Notes: generated by a model not told the origin, from the sequence alone. Counted from the stretch's first letter, positions 47,401-60,182 are shown. The stretch: 64,000 nt of DNA from Pomacea canaliculata (GCF_003073045.1 NC_037598.1:11012486-11076485), one strand, 5' to 3'. Numbers and translations are program-made.

Positions 47401-50400
47401 TTGGTAGCAGGAATTATATTCTGTGCACCTACAGGTTCCTTGTTCACAAGATTTTCACCTGAATCTGCCTCTTCATCATGAGAAAGAAATTCATTCTCTG
47501 CCATCTTCCTTGGAGACTTTTCTGCTGAACTATCATCAGCAGATGATGTATTCAACTGTTCTTTGTCACTTGCTTTTGCCTTATCAGATGCCACTTTCCT
47601 GGGCACATTTTTCCCACCACCTGCCCTTCTTTTAAGAGGGGTAAGCTTTTCTGGCACAGTCAACCTGGATGGAGCTCTTCTCTTCTTCTGTTTGCCAGTT
47701 ACACCATTATCTGGATTAAGTCCAGCTACTTTACTGTCTGTCCGATTTTTCCCTCGTTCATATGTTTCCTTTCTTTCCTTTCTTGTGGTTTTCATCTTTT
47801 TCTCTGGTGGGATGCTATTAGCCTCGGTGCTTATCTTCTGGTAAGGTGTTTTTGTGGACAGGGAAGCTAGATGAGCCGAATCTGAGTGAATCTTTGCAGC
47901 TGCAACAGCTCTGCGAGGCCGACCTCTCCTTGCCATGCTGGCCATGGCTGACTCCTTTTTACAAACATCGGGCAATTTAATAAAATCCTTTGGCAGCTGA
48001 GATTCTTCGAGTGTGCATCCAAGACTGGCCAAATTGTATGTTTCCAAATCTTTGTTGTCCTTTTCACAACGCTCTTCTGAAATTACACAGTCAACAACTT
48101 CCTGGCCCCCATGTTCTTCATTATTTGCATTGTCGTTTTCATTGACCCCCGAGATAAACAACAGGTCAGGCTCTCTTGTCTTGCTGCTTTTCTTAACCTG
48201 GTAGCCAGGGTGGGGGGAGGCAGATGGAAGAATGGTGGCCAAATGAAAGGATACAGGAAAGTACTCCTCAGGTTCCACAGGTAGCATGTAACTATTGTGT
48301 ATAATATGGTCCAACAGAAAGCCATACTTTTCTCTCAGCCCTGGGAACAGGTCAGTGTATGGACCCAAGGGAATGGTTGAGCTGAACAAAGTCTGAAGCA
48401 GAAGATATAAGCTTGACTCATTTGTTGTGAAGAAGTTTTCTGTTTGGGAGATTTCCAGAAGGAAGTCATTGGCCACTGTCGACCAATCAATGTAACGCAG
48501 AAGCAGGACTAGGTACTGTTGTCGCTCTTTGACATCATATCCCAGCCAACTGATAATAAGGAACAGCTTCACTTCTGGCTTCATCACACATACCCAGCCA
48601 CTCGACAGGAAACTGTTGAAGCGAGGTGGACTTAAACTGAGAAAGTCTGTCTGCTTAACAGCTTCTGGTAGATTCATCTGAAAGAGAAACTATGAAATAA
48701 AACCTTGGCAAGAAATCTCTAATCTGCTTTTAAAGTAAATTTATTTTTGCAGAAAAAATAAAAGTTATTTAGAATGATAAGTTCAAACACTTAAAAATGT
48801 AACTAAACTAACCATATTTCAAGTTGTTCAGAAAGACATGTAATTAATCAAAGAACAAATGTTTGCTTACTTTGTTAAGAGATGCAGTGACTGCGGACAT
48901 GCATTAACTTGAGTGGTAACCATGATGAGAAGTGCAAGATGACCATGATCACTTGAAAGTTTACAACACCAAAACAGACACAGCCATTCAGTGCACCTGC
49001 ATAAAGTTGAGGGCATACTCCTCCAGGTTAGGCAAGCGGAACTTGCGAGCGACATGGAACGTAGAGATTATGTTTCCAATGTGAAGCTGGCGTTTCAGAG
49101 CCTCTTCACAAGTGTGGCGCAAAATGTTAACCTGAAGACTGGTGGCCAGGTGCAGAACCTGAATGTGGCAAATTAAACAAAATTACCTCAACACACATCA
49201 CACTCAACCACATTTGCACTAGGTACCCTTTATTTTCCCCAAAAACTTTTAATTCCTTTAGTCAAATAAATTTAGTCAATAAAGCCACATTTTGCGCTGG
49301 GTACCATTTATTTTCCCCGAATACTTTTAATTCATTTAGTCAACGAAGCCATGTTCTGCTTAACTTATTCTTTACTGCGATTCAAAAATTATATACTCTT
49401 GATGACCCTTTAAACATCAATTTGTAAACAAGTGATCCAGCGGGAAGGCAGTGTTGGTACCTAATAATCATGATGGTCACCAGAGGTGACTCATGAATCA
49501 GCTCTGTAAACCATTTTTTATTCTGAGAAGCAAAGGTGACTGAAAGCTAGCAATCAATGAATGCTTAGTAGAATTATATCAGCATATGCTTGGCTACAGA
49601 TTTCTCATCAAGGACTTAAATTCAGCTGTCACTTTTGCGGTAAGTTAAATATTTTCCTTCATTAAAAACATATTCACAACATCTTGTACAGTCAAAGTGA
49701 AGACAAACAATTTTACTGATTTGACAACTGATGCATTTATATATATGTTCACAACTTTAGCATACTGTTTCTGGCATTTTCCAACTACAGAATACAGGGT
49801 TCCCAGGGATCAGGGATGGTGCCAAAAAAGGACCTTAAAAGGACCTTAAAAGGACCTTTCATGCATTCGAAAGGACCTAAGTGACAGTCATCAATGCTTA
49901 AGTTTTTCTCTTGTGTGGTCGGAAAGATGTATTATTTATGAATCTGTGGTCTTCTCTATGTTCTCAAATACATGTATTTCTAGTAATAAATAATCAAAGA
50001 GTTAATTTTGATGCCTGTCTGCCATATTTAGATTAGATAACTTAAAAAGTGTCCTTAGCGCGCTGATAACATACACCGTTAATGTTCCAAGTTTTCTAGA
50101 AATCTAAGTAATAATAATTGCAAAACCTGAAAGCCATTCTTTGGTGTAATACAAAAGTCAGTTCACGTGTCTCTCTCTCGCACACACACTCTAATGGGAA
50201 GAGAGAGATAGAAATAGAGCTATGCACAGTAGTACTAGAAGATCAAAGTTCAAGAAAGAGTAAGTTTCTAAAGAACTTTTGAAAAAAAGAGCGTTTTTTT
50301 GCGAATACGGAAGGGCAACTAGTGTTGTACAGATGTGTAGACCAAACATTTTCTTGTGACTACAAGGAATGCCAAGGATTGGAGGATCAGATGAGGAATG

Positions 50401-53400
50401 AAAAAGAGTGTGATCCTAATGCTAAACCAAAGATGGAATGAGTCGAAACTGTCAAGCATTACAGCCCATTTATTTTTAACCTTGAGATATTATTTAAGCA
50501 TTCTTATTACACATACATGTAACACATGCAAACATATACATAAACAGCATGATATACTAATACACATAAGATTAAGATACAAAATGACAAAGCAATCCAT
50601 CTACTATAAGCAAAAGTTTCATTGATGAAATTCAATTCTTTGTCACCCCTACAGCTTTACCAATACTAAACAATACAATTTCTTTACACAACCTAATTTC
50701 CTCTAAATAGTTCTGGTTTTTTAACATGTTCCATAGCATACATGTACAGAATTGTGCAGGCTTATTTAAACTGAAATAAACATTAATTCTGAATGTCACA
50801 ATTCAACACCTTTTAATTTCTTCCTGTAATCTATCAATGTCTGACTGAATCTTTGTTATCTCCTTCTTCTTGTCTTTGGCTAACAAACGCATGTTGTTAG
50901 ATCTTTCAATAAGTGAAAAACTTTTTTGCTCTTCAGCCTGGAAACTATGTCTGTCAGCCAGTTCCAGCAGGTGTCGTTCTTCGGCACTGGTGGTCTTTAG
51001 CCTTTTTGTGAGTATTACCAGCTCATCTCCTAATCTCTTTCTGTGGACCTGCTTTTCTTCTGTTTCCTTCTGCTGCTTCTGCTCAGAGAGGTAACGTTCA
51101 TACCTGCCATAGGCACTAGAAGCGGATATCATCAGTGGTTTGGAGATCTCAACATTTTCCACCCCTCCACACTGTGAATATGATCAAGAATTACTCTGCG
51201 TGCTTTTAGTGCAGTCTGACTAAGATTGTCAGCTACTGTTTCTTTGTTGAATGAAAATCCTCTTTCCACTGTAGCTTGACCATGAGAGAGTAGGAGTAAC
51301 TGTCTGACAACAGACCACAACACCTGAAACTCTGCTTTTCCAGCAAGGGCATCATAAAACCAACTATCCAGTCTTTGTGTCATAGGGTCAAAAGCCTTAC
51401 TACCACACTCACCTGCAGAACTGTCAAGAAAATTACGGAACTCTGACAATACCTTGTCACAAGTCACATCATCAAACCTTTTCACACCTTGGCAATACAA
51501 CAAAACCTTTTTCATTTTTTGTATTGATTTGTCTTTTTCCCCATGGTCTTTGGGTTTAAGAAAGTTATGTTTCTCACTAGGGTGTACTTCAGTGGAGATT
51601 TATCCTGCAATTTTAGAACAACTGCTTTCAAAAAATCTCTGCATTCAGCTCTGAAGGCCATGAGAGTTCCATCGTTTACTGATGACTGTTTCTTAGCTAC
51701 AGCCAGTAGTCTATCAACCCTGAAGCCAAGTTCGATCATGCTCAGATTGACATGGTTAGAACTGTTGCATATATCAACCTGCACAAGTTGGAGGGCAGTT
51801 TCACATTTATTAAGTACATTTGACTTGATAAATTTGTGCATCAGATTTTTCATAATGTCATGTAAGTCTAAACAAAGGAAAGGAAGAAGAGGCTGATCAG
51901 CTTGGTATTTTCTCAAAAAAGGTTCAAGTATACTGGCAATTAAACTAAAGAAAGCCAGACGACATGAAAGCAAAGGGGTAGATAAGACTCCAGCTTTTAC
52001 AATATCAAAAGATTTGTTCTTTGGCAATGTTATTTTTTCTCCATTGCAGCTTTGACAAATTTTTCCAAGTATGGAAGCATAACAATTGCTTTTTCAGCAA
52101 CAGAATTGTTTTCAAGCCATCGGTGAGCACAGAACTTGGCTGGAAAAGATGTGGAACCAGTTACTTTTATATAATCTTCTCTTCTGGCTGGGCTGTCTCT
52201 GAACAAGATATAAGCAGATGTAAGAAATGACTCAAGCTCCCATTGAGAAGCCTCGCACCCACGCCTAAATGCATTGTGCATAACATGGAGTCCACAGCTG
52301 CCCACATTTAACAAACCAACATTGTGATTGGTAATCATGTCGTTATTAATTTTCTCAAGAAGGTTTAGGTTTACAGAAGGTCCATCCATAGAAATTTGAA
52401 GTAAATTAGCTTGCTTGAAGTTTGATTCGCTAATTACCTTACTGAACTTTTGTTGAAGGTCTATGGCCGCGGAATGACCCAAAAATTCCGAGGTCAGGTA
52501 ATGAGTCCTTACAGCATTGTCACTCCAGTAACGAACATGGAAATCCAGCTGTTTAGTTTGAGTCTTATGGTTAGAAGATTCATCAAACAAAAGAACATAC
52601 TCAGGCGACGAATTTACACAGTCCAGAAGCAATTTCGAAAAGTGAGGAGCAAGCCCAAATGAAGTTAGATAACTGGCTTTTGTTTTGACCGCACTTAAAT
52701 TCTGCAGCTACTTGGCTGTCTGGGAACATAAGTCGAAACAGTTCAGCAGACTTTTCAGCAGATCTGAAACTGTAGTGTGATTCCACAATCTTGAGAGTCC
52801 ACAGGATCTTTGCCTTCAATCGTTCATTGCTCATCACGAAACCTATTCAAAGAAAACATTTAAGTTACCATTATGTCTGTAAACATTATGTTCTGTCTGA
52901 ATAAAAGACAGGTTTCAAAAAGCAATAATTAATGACATGATAATATAAATAATACTAAACTAAGTTAAAGTATAAAGATGGCAGCATAGTTGAAAATGAA
53001 AGTTATTTCAGCTAACTGATTTAGCTTTAATGTTAAATTGTTTGATTTTAAAAATCCAAAAAATAATGTATTTGCTGGTAAAATAGGATAATAAGCATAC
53101 ATTATTAATTATACTTTCTTTTTAATCTTTCCTGATCAGATGCCAAAAATTCAGATCAATTTTCTGCAGCAAAGCTGTAGTAAGATTCGTGATTGTATAA
53201 AACTCTATTTGTAGTTCGAATCATGAGAAAATGAAAATCTCAACTTTTTAATTTAAATAATTCTTTGCTATTTACTGATCTTTAAGCTATTGGCTTCACC
53301 GTAAATTAGACGATAGGCTTAATAAAGAGTGGAAAAAAACCGCAAAATGTTATGCACGCTTTAATTTAATGTGTTTTTCTAAGTACCCACATCGTTAACT

Positions 53401-55227
53401 AAATGAATCGCTAAAGATAAATAATTGTAACTTACTGGACACACTTGCAGAGCTGGTCGGTGCCGTCTGATTTTGAGCGGGCTGTGGATGTTCTCGATGA
53501 CGAAAGTAATCAGTTACACAAAAGCGCGCATCTTTCAGAAATACTTTTATTTGCCTTTGGTGTCTTTCGGTAACCATGTGCTGTTTCAGAACACTTTCGC
53601 CCATTGATGAAAGATTCAGAGATATTTTGCAGGCAGCACATCGTGCCAAATGTTTATTGCTCGAGTCTTTTATTAACCAATCTTTATACTTGTCTTCCTT
53701 TAGCCACTTCTCCTGAAAAGAGCACTTCCCCGGCATCTTTCAAATTGTTAAGCAGACAAAGAAATGTGGTCGACACGACGAGAGTGAACTCGCGAAAGGC
53801 CGAAACGGACGTTCCCGCCGCGAGCGAGACTGGGTAGTCATGTGATTAAAATAGCAATGCAGCGAAAAATCGTCGGTATTTTGCGCCAAAGTCTACTCCG
53901 GAAATAAATTTGTTGTAATATTTTATCGATAAAAGGACTTAAAAGGGTCACAGAGAAAATGTAAGGACCTGTGTGAGAATTTGAAAGGACCGCATGGCAA
54001 ATAAAAGGACTTAAAAGGCCTTTTGGCGAAAATTCAATATAAAAGGACTTAAAAGGACCTTGCAAGGACCTGGGAACCCTGAGAATATCCAAAAGATGCC
54101 AGGAAAAGACATTAAAAGAGTGAACAGACACAATATTAAGTACTGAAACTAGTAATAAAGTTTCCAAAACAGACAAGGGCTAATACAGAGAGATTTGCAT
54201 CCTTTTCATAAAGGACCAAAGTTTAATTTCTTAACAATGTAATCTACAGTTGATCAAACATCATAATACCTGTATCAAGTGTCCTTCTGCATCTGAATTC
54301 AGCTGGCCAGAATATAAGAAAGACACAAAACTGCCAAAGGCCTCTATGTTGTCATAATTTAGACGAATTTTCTCTATCATGCATTTTTCCTTGGAGAAAA
54401 TCCCATACACCAATGGGCTCCAAGCAGCAAGGACTGCTCGATGAGCAAAAAACTGACGACCCTATATAGAAACAGAAATGAAGTATGTCTGTGACCTGTT
54501 GAGAATAACCAGCCAAATAGAGCAGTGGTTCTCCAACTGTGGTCCAGAATTTATCAACATCTTTCTCACAGATATGTCCAGCTACTTTTAATCAGTAAAC
54601 ACTCAAAAAATTTTAAAATGTTATTTCTGAACACTCCATAACAGCTAACATAAATGATCTCACTGCACTTTCATCCAAAATAAATCCTTTCAGAGGATAC
54701 ACACCATGCAATAAATTCATTCTCTCCTTCCACCAAACTGTAGCACTTTCTATCACCTCAATCTTTTGAAATCAGCACAGCTTGTATTTTTTCCACTCAA
54801 AAAAAAAAGCTCACTTAACAAATATTACCATGGGACGGAAAATTGGAATACAAACGTGACATTCATTTCTATAGTCCCTCCCAACATTGCTACAACCAGG
54901 CAGGCTGAATACACCCTCTGCTGCTGGCCCCTGACATAAATTTGTTCCTCAAGGTTGTAGCTCTCTGCATACACCAGACTTTGCATGTCTACATGCAATT
55001 CCTAGTACTCTTTACAACAGATTAAAAATGAATCATTTCCACACTGTGACTACACTTCAACATCTCCATCCATTCTACATGCAGTCTATTATTTAAACTT
55101 TAGACATACATACCCTCAGTTCAAAAATGAGATCACAAAAATGGCTGGATCCGAATACATCATTGAGTTTGTCCATGAACTGAAGGCACACCTGAGCTCG
55201 GTTGGCCATCATTTCTGCAGCTGCCAT
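44450..55227 (-). CDS. BTB-BACK-AT-hook-C2H2 zinc-finger transcription factor
   Basis: Seven coding exons: 55227-55114, 54461-54270, 49158-48997, 48677-46892, 46582-46415, 46230-46044, 45602-44450; all phases agree. Residues about 12-115 form a BTB/POZ dimerisation domain ([19 protein letters not shown], then [16 protein letters not shown]), followed by a BACK-like helical region (to about 290), a basic disordered region with an AT-hook-like RRGRPRR (about 406-412), eight C2H2 fingers, and a Ser/Gln-rich tail ending MALL. Finger 1 is [17 protein letters not shown]; the last is [20 protein letters not shown]. Such proteins are nuclear DNA-binding regulators that recruit corepressors. A TAA in frame at 47393-47391 stands between AT hook and fingers. 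It lies within a possible 93-nt in-frame intron (47432-47340), so the chain is 584 residues if read straight or about 1222 if that intron is spliced. I cannot name the vertebrate orthologue. Confidence 0.88.
47340..47432 (-). other. possible 93-nt in-frame intron removing a stop codon
   Basis: Donor CCT|GTAGGT at 47432, a branch-point-like CTTTAAC, and acceptor CCTGTGCAG ending at 47340. The length is 31 codons exactly and it starts on a codon border, so removal keeps the frame (NKEP joined to LEQS) and deletes the TAA at 47393-47391. Retention would give a BTB/AT-hook protein without zinc fingers. Confidence 0.45.
49216..49352. repeat. local direct duplication in a BTB-gene intron
   Basis: Two diverged copies of about 60 bp share TTTATTTTCCCC, then ACTTTTAATTC, TTTAGTCAA and AAGCCA. 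It looks like an old small tandem duplication. Confidence 0.65.
49795..54081 (-). mobile_element. autonomous-type hAT transposon in BTB-gene intron 2
   Basis: Ends CAGGGTTCCCAGG and its inverse CAGGGTTCCCAGG are flanked by AGAATA (49789-49794, 54082-54087), a 6-bp match where hAT usually makes 8. Both subterminal regions carry many copies of AAAAGGACCT or AAAAGGACTT (49830-49880, 53930-54070), likely binding sites for the transposase zinc finger. The transposase gene is on the minus strand, the same orientation as the host gene. 4287 bp. Confidence 0.88.
50803..53736 (-). pseudogene. hAT transposase gene with four frame slips
   Basis: Exon 1 (53736-53436) starts [11 protein letters not shown] and encodes a BED zinc finger (CAACKISLN...HMVTERH). 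GTAAGT and a TAG acceptor bound an intron to exon 2 (52842-50803). Exon 2 carries the RNase H-like core ([50 protein letters not shown]), the hAT dimerisation segment ([20 protein letters not shown]) and an added Lys/Glu-rich coiled coil of about 100 residues at the C-terminus. The frame changes near 52690, 52036, 51512 and 51152. Each change lies in or next to a short single-base run, three being A6 or G4 runs. Domains are otherwise well kept, so this is either a recent copy just decayed or a victim of sequencing slips. Confidence 0.85.
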
Positions 55228-56416
55228 TGTCTGCTGAACACTTGAACAGTGTCTTCCGCCTTCAATTAAACTTCATCTGTTGTGTCTCTTTATGCTCCTT
55301 AATTTCATTAGAAAAACAAGGCATCACAGGCAAGAATCAGTACTAATTTCTCTGGATACTATTGTGGTCTTCCTTTGCTACATCTCTTTCTGGCCAAGCA
55401 TAGGGATATTACCACCAAACTTATCAAATAAAGCAAACAACCAGCAACCTGAATAAAAGATTCACGAACTGGTATTCTGCTTAACAAAATTAGAATTAAG
55501 AGAGAATGTCAATTTGTTATTTTAACTCATCTGAGTCTCTAATGTTACAAAAAAAAAAAAACCCCTGTGACTTAAAGAGAGAGGACAATAGGCCGCTAGG
55601 CCTAGGCAATGACAGCCACTTCTTACTACTACTCTATCCACGGTCCGGAGTTGGCGACACTAAGTTCAGATAATAAATATGCACAACATGAAAGCAGTTT
55701 ACCGTCGTAGAAAACCATAACAAAGAACCTCCATACATATGGTTGATGGTGTAGTTAAATAAAAATAAAAATGGAGCCATATATTCACGTTTTAATTACG
55801 AATGGACCACTGTAAAACCGAAAAAAAAATTCCTTACTAGTCAAACTGTACGCGAAATTGTGCACTCAAAGTTATACAAAACTAACGAAAAAAAACAAGA
55901 TTGTCACAGTAAATTCAATGCTGTACACCTTGTACTTAATTCCCCCTCAAAAATATAAAACACGTTTGTTTGTGGAAATTCGATTCAAACTGGCAAACAG
56001 ACCTTGTCAACTTCCCTTGTGTCACTACCGGAAATAGCAAGATATCACGTGATCACCAAAGCTCTGTAAAAAGCGGATCAGTAAAATGAGAGAAGTCACC
56101 GTTATTATCCAGTTTTGCAAATTTGGCGAATAGTTAATTAAGAGTTGCTATATATATATAACGTTATTAACTATGAAATCACCTCAAGGCTGGAGCGATT
56201 TCCTAAAAACAAACCCCGCTACTGCTTTTGTGATTTTTGACTAATTCTTATTTTTGTATAAGCACAAACACAACCTGTCAATGTCAGGTGCACAATAAGT
56301 CTGAGGAAATAATATCAGAAAAAAAATGTGTATTTTTGCTTTCCACATACAAAAACTCCGGACATCTCATTGAATAGCGGATGTTCATATAGTTTAAAAA
56401 AAAAAAAAAAAATTAC
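55228..56416. other. promoter side of the BTB zinc-finger gene
   Basis: No coding frame. It should hold the 5' untranslated exon and promoter of the minus-strand BTB gene. An E-box-like ATCACGTGATC lies at about 56045. A-runs occur at 55549-55561 and 56397-56412. Confidence 0.4.
56395..56413 (-). terminator. Pol III terminator of tRNA-Asp copy 1
   Basis: A long T tract on the minus strand, directly downstream of the tRNA 3' end. Confidence 0.8.
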
Positions 56417-56488
56417 CTCCCCGGCGGGGAATTGAACCCCGGTCTCCCGCGTGACAGGCGGGGATACTGACCACTATACTACCGAGGA
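56417..56488 (-). tRNA. tRNA-Asp (GTC)
   Basis: 72 nt on the minus strand, starting TCCTCGGTAGTATAGTGGTC. The acceptor stem UCCUCGG/CCGGGGA pairs fully with one G-U; discriminator G. Anticodon loop CTGTCAC gives GTC. The B box GGTTCAATTCC fits the Pol III consensus. A run of about 18 T follows on the minus strand as terminator. Confidence 0.97.
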
Positions 56489-57230
56489 GCTTGTACAAGC
56501 ATCATTATGTAAAGAAAGTCACCTGTATTGTTTGTTTATCCTGTGTACACAGCAGATGTTCACGATGTCGATATACGACGATCTGCCTTCACAAACTTGT
56601 TTCATGTTAACAAATTGCTGATAGATGGATCCTCGGCAGTCAATACGAAGAAGACTGATTAGCAGTTGGTTGGGTTGGTTTATTTATAGTAGCGATTTTC
56701 TACTATATAGGGGAAGAGATCGAAAACGGGATCAGTATATACCGCCCTAAAAATAACAGAGACTGATAGACTGATAAACTAAGATTGACATTTGATTTAT
56801 TATTATGAAATCCATACTTTGAACTACTTTTATAAATTTAAGACAGCTGGTCAAAGATGGGAACTCCTGTCTATATGAACACCATGCAATTATTAAGATC
56901 GCGTATATGAGCATGTCACAGACTTATAGAAGTCTGTCGCTTCTATCTTCTTTCCAAACAGCTATAAACACAGGATGGAGAGAACGTACATCAAATGTAC
57001 CAACAGGAAAAACAAAACAAAAACATTTTTTAGAAAGTACTGTGAGTGCTTTTCCGTTGGTTTCGTACCTTCCTATGTATGTCAAGCCAGTTAATGGTGA
57101 TATTTTTCCACTATACACACTCATCTGACATTATTTCTCTGCTATGGGTAATGTTAACATTTTTAATCAAAGTCGTAATCGCCATGTCGACATTCGTTCT
57201 AATGTTTGGCCAGCTGGGGGTGTCATGTGA

Positions 57231-57246
57231 CCGTCGCCATGGGAGC
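57231..57246 (+). promoter_or_regulatory. weak RFX X-box-like site upstream of SMKR1
   Basis: GTCGCCATGGGAGC fits the first half of the X-box (GTNRCC-N2-RGYAAC) but misses two bases of the second. About 160 bp upstream of the SMKR1 ATG. Tentative. Confidence 0.2.
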
Positions 57247-57398
57247 GGATGACGCCGACAGCACGGTATAGGCTTCCGTGAACCGAGTGGCCACCTGTTT
57301 CTTATTTTGATGGACTTAAAGATCGAAGAATAATTTACTGAACTCAGCACTAACTTATCCCTGCCACTGAGGGATACATATAACTGTCGGTAGCTGCA

Positions 57399-58416
57399 AT
57401 GGTGAGTAAAATTGCCTCATAATTGCGTTTAGTACAACAGTATGTACAGGTGTTTATGGTAGAGTCGCTTCCATCACAGTGAAAGCCATTCGATAACATC
57501 TGCAGAATATTGTCTTGGCTGTACGAGTAAGACAGGGCTTTCGTGCAGTCCTTATATCAGTTGATGTTTTTAAACAACCAAAAATATCGGTTCAAAATTG
57601 TTAGTCGAGCAACTCGTATTGAGAGGAAGTTTCAGTACAACATACTCGTGATCTACATGTAGATGTATACGCGCACGCACACACACACAAGTACGCACTA
57701 AATCAGTCAACCAGCCTACCAACCATAAGAGTGTACTTCGTTTCAGGATGGTAGAAAGTGAAGTTTATTCGAGCACTCACCTGCACTCACCTGGAATCAA
57801 GACATTTATGACGACAGACGCCAGGCAGGTTTGAACTCTGGCTAGAGACACTACATGAAGTCAGCAGCCCTTCTCCTCAAGAACTGATGGTCAGTTAACA
57901 GTCTTAGCACGTGTAGCTCTACTGGTGAACGAACGATTGATGGAGGCAGGAACTGCGCGTATGAGGGAGTGAGGGTTGTGGATTGGCTGACTGGATAGAT
58001 GGATGAATGGATGGCTGGATCAGTCAGTTTCATCGTTCTCTCTCACTTTCTCGTCAAAGACATCGTGGAGTACCTGAACACTGCTGTCTCATAGATGTCT
58101 TGACACGACAAAGATAGAATTCTTTCTTTTTAAATTCTTGTTTCTCTCCCTTTTTAAGGCAGGAAAGAAAAAATCTGGCAAGAAGTCAGGCAAGAAATCG
58201 GGTAAGAGTAAGAAATCGGGCAAGCGGTCAGCGAAGTCAGCGAAGTCGGTCAAGAGCGAGCCTGTGGTGGACATCCTAAGTGGCCCAGCAATGGAGAACC
58301 TGCACTACATCGCCCACGATGCTCCGGATGCTCTCGTCAAGCGAGGCTTCTCCTGGTCTGCCGGAGGAGGCAAAAAGAAAAAAGGGAAGAAAGGGGGGAA
58401 GAAAAAGAAAAAATAA
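57399..58416 (+). CDS. SMKR1: SMKR1: small lysine-rich protein 1
   Basis: Two coding exons: the first contributes only ATG (57399-57401, then GTGAGT); the second runs 58159-58416 after CTTTTTAAG in phase 0. The product is 86 residues: an N-terminal Lys/Ser/Gly repeat region (AGKKKSGKKSGKKSG), the conserved core VDILSGPAMENLHYIAHD and RGFSW, and a Lys-rich tail. Core and layout match vertebrate SMKR1, a little-studied protein of about the same size; its molecular role is not settled. The 58159 start is preferred over the in-exon Met at 58138 because the ATG exon has a consensus donor and removes an unrelated leader. The stop codon lies inside an AATAAA at 58412-58417. A tRNA-Asp gene stands on each side, in the opposite orientation. 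Confidence 0.88.
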
Positions 58417-58419
58417 AGA

Positions 58420-60182
58420 CTGTTTATTTATTATTTAAAAGGATTGATGCTGCTGAAAGATTATGTTCAAGGATATGGTCTTCCATGCATTTTTCAAAAA
58501 GGTATCGTTTTATACCGAATGCTGTCGGGGAGTTTGTTCCAGAACCTTTCGGCAGTTTTTATATTTGTAAAGGTTAATATTTAGGCCTTCTGTTAAGGGT
58601 TTTCAGCGTTTTTGACGAGGAAGTGGGAGGGTGCTAGAGAACTTGTCGATGGAGCGAGAGAGGGCTGGTTGTTGGTTGGTTTCTTGCTTGTGAGAAAAGA
58701 GGTGATTTTGCGCATTCCTAAGACGAGATCTGAACCCAGTGCCTCTCAATGTTTGCAATGGTGACAAGCAAATGTTTTAACCACTGATTGTACCGGACGC
58801 CCACGCGAAGGGGGGCTCTCTCGTCGACAGCATTCTGTCCACGCATCGGTTGATAATGCAGACGGAGGTACACAGGCATGGACATAAACACGCGTAGACG
58901 GGATTGTAGCTGCCCTCAGATATGGTACACGAATGCGGTGTGTATATGTGTTTATGTATGCATGCATATGTTTTGTATTTCTAAAATAAGGGTATTTTTG
59001 TACATTTTCTCAATAGCCCATCCCCTCAGTCCCCTATACCACTTTCTTTTTTGCGTTTTCACCAGTCTTTCACTCCGATCTTATTTTGCTTTTTTCAGAT
59101 CATGCTAGTATAAAAGAAAAAATGTGCATTAGGGACAGCTCTTTGTTTTGAAACAGAAACTTTTTAGTGAATGTAATGGGGCTTTTTTCAATGCAGTTAT
59201 TACCAACAGTTTAATCATTTTTGACGTGCTTTGTGGCTCTTATGCCAATCATAGGTACCTGGCTAGAAATCTCCAAGATCATCGCCTCAAGATTATTTTT
59301 AGCAATCAACCATTAAGCTTACCTTGTGGTGTTACAGTACACAGAGGAAGGAATGGCAATAACATAAATACAATGCCTTTACGTAGTTCTTAAATTTTAA
59401 TAACTTTTTAGTGTTACAAAGCTGTATTTGTATCTACCCTTTACATCCTTAACTTTAAATATTTGTCAGTCTCCATGACGCCCCTGAATGTTACTGAACT
59501 CTCACCTGCACGAGTTCTAACAGACACATTCAATTTATCTTTTAATTATTTTTTTCTTAATTTATATGTAGTACTTTTTGTTTCTATTTACCATTTAGAA
59601 GCAGATATTTTTAGTACGTTTGTCAGAGTATTTAATTTTTAGAAATATATCTTAAATGACATATCACGCGTAGTCTGTCCAAAACCAATTTTTGTGTAAA
59701 GAATCATATATGTTGTTGCTTTTTTCTTCGCATGTACAAAAATGAAGTATTGAGCAGCTATCAAAATCTTGTTGCAAAATATCTGTCAAATAATATTGTA
59801 AATTTTCTGATAATGTTAACAATTGTCATATGTACTGTGACGAACAAAGTCTTCTTTTACATTTGCTGACCTGGTATTGCCTTGTGTCCTGTGAATGTGT
59901 GATATGTGCCGACAGTGTTCCTCAAGATGATATTCGAGCCCAGGGGCTAGTTGCACAACGTGTTCCTAAAACTTAAAACTTTTATCAAGGAGGAAGTTTA
60001 GTTTCCAAATCGCTCCTGTGCCATTTAGAAACATTGTTCTGACGGGAACTCAAGTCTTATATTTTATTCGGAACAACTTTAGTTTTGAGCATGAGCATGA
60101 TTAATTTTATTTTGAAGTAGACTGTAACAAGTCGCTCCCCTAAACTGATTGTATCTAATAAACGAACAAAAATAGTTTCCAT
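58420..60182. other. downstream of SMKR1; possible SINE head, otherwise nothing seen
   Basis: At 58728-58800 (minus) a stretch with CCAGTGCCTCTCAATG and TTTTAACCACTGA, read on the plus strand, resembles a degraded tRNA-derived SINE head. The remainder is AT-rich with no supported gene. Confidence 0.35.
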
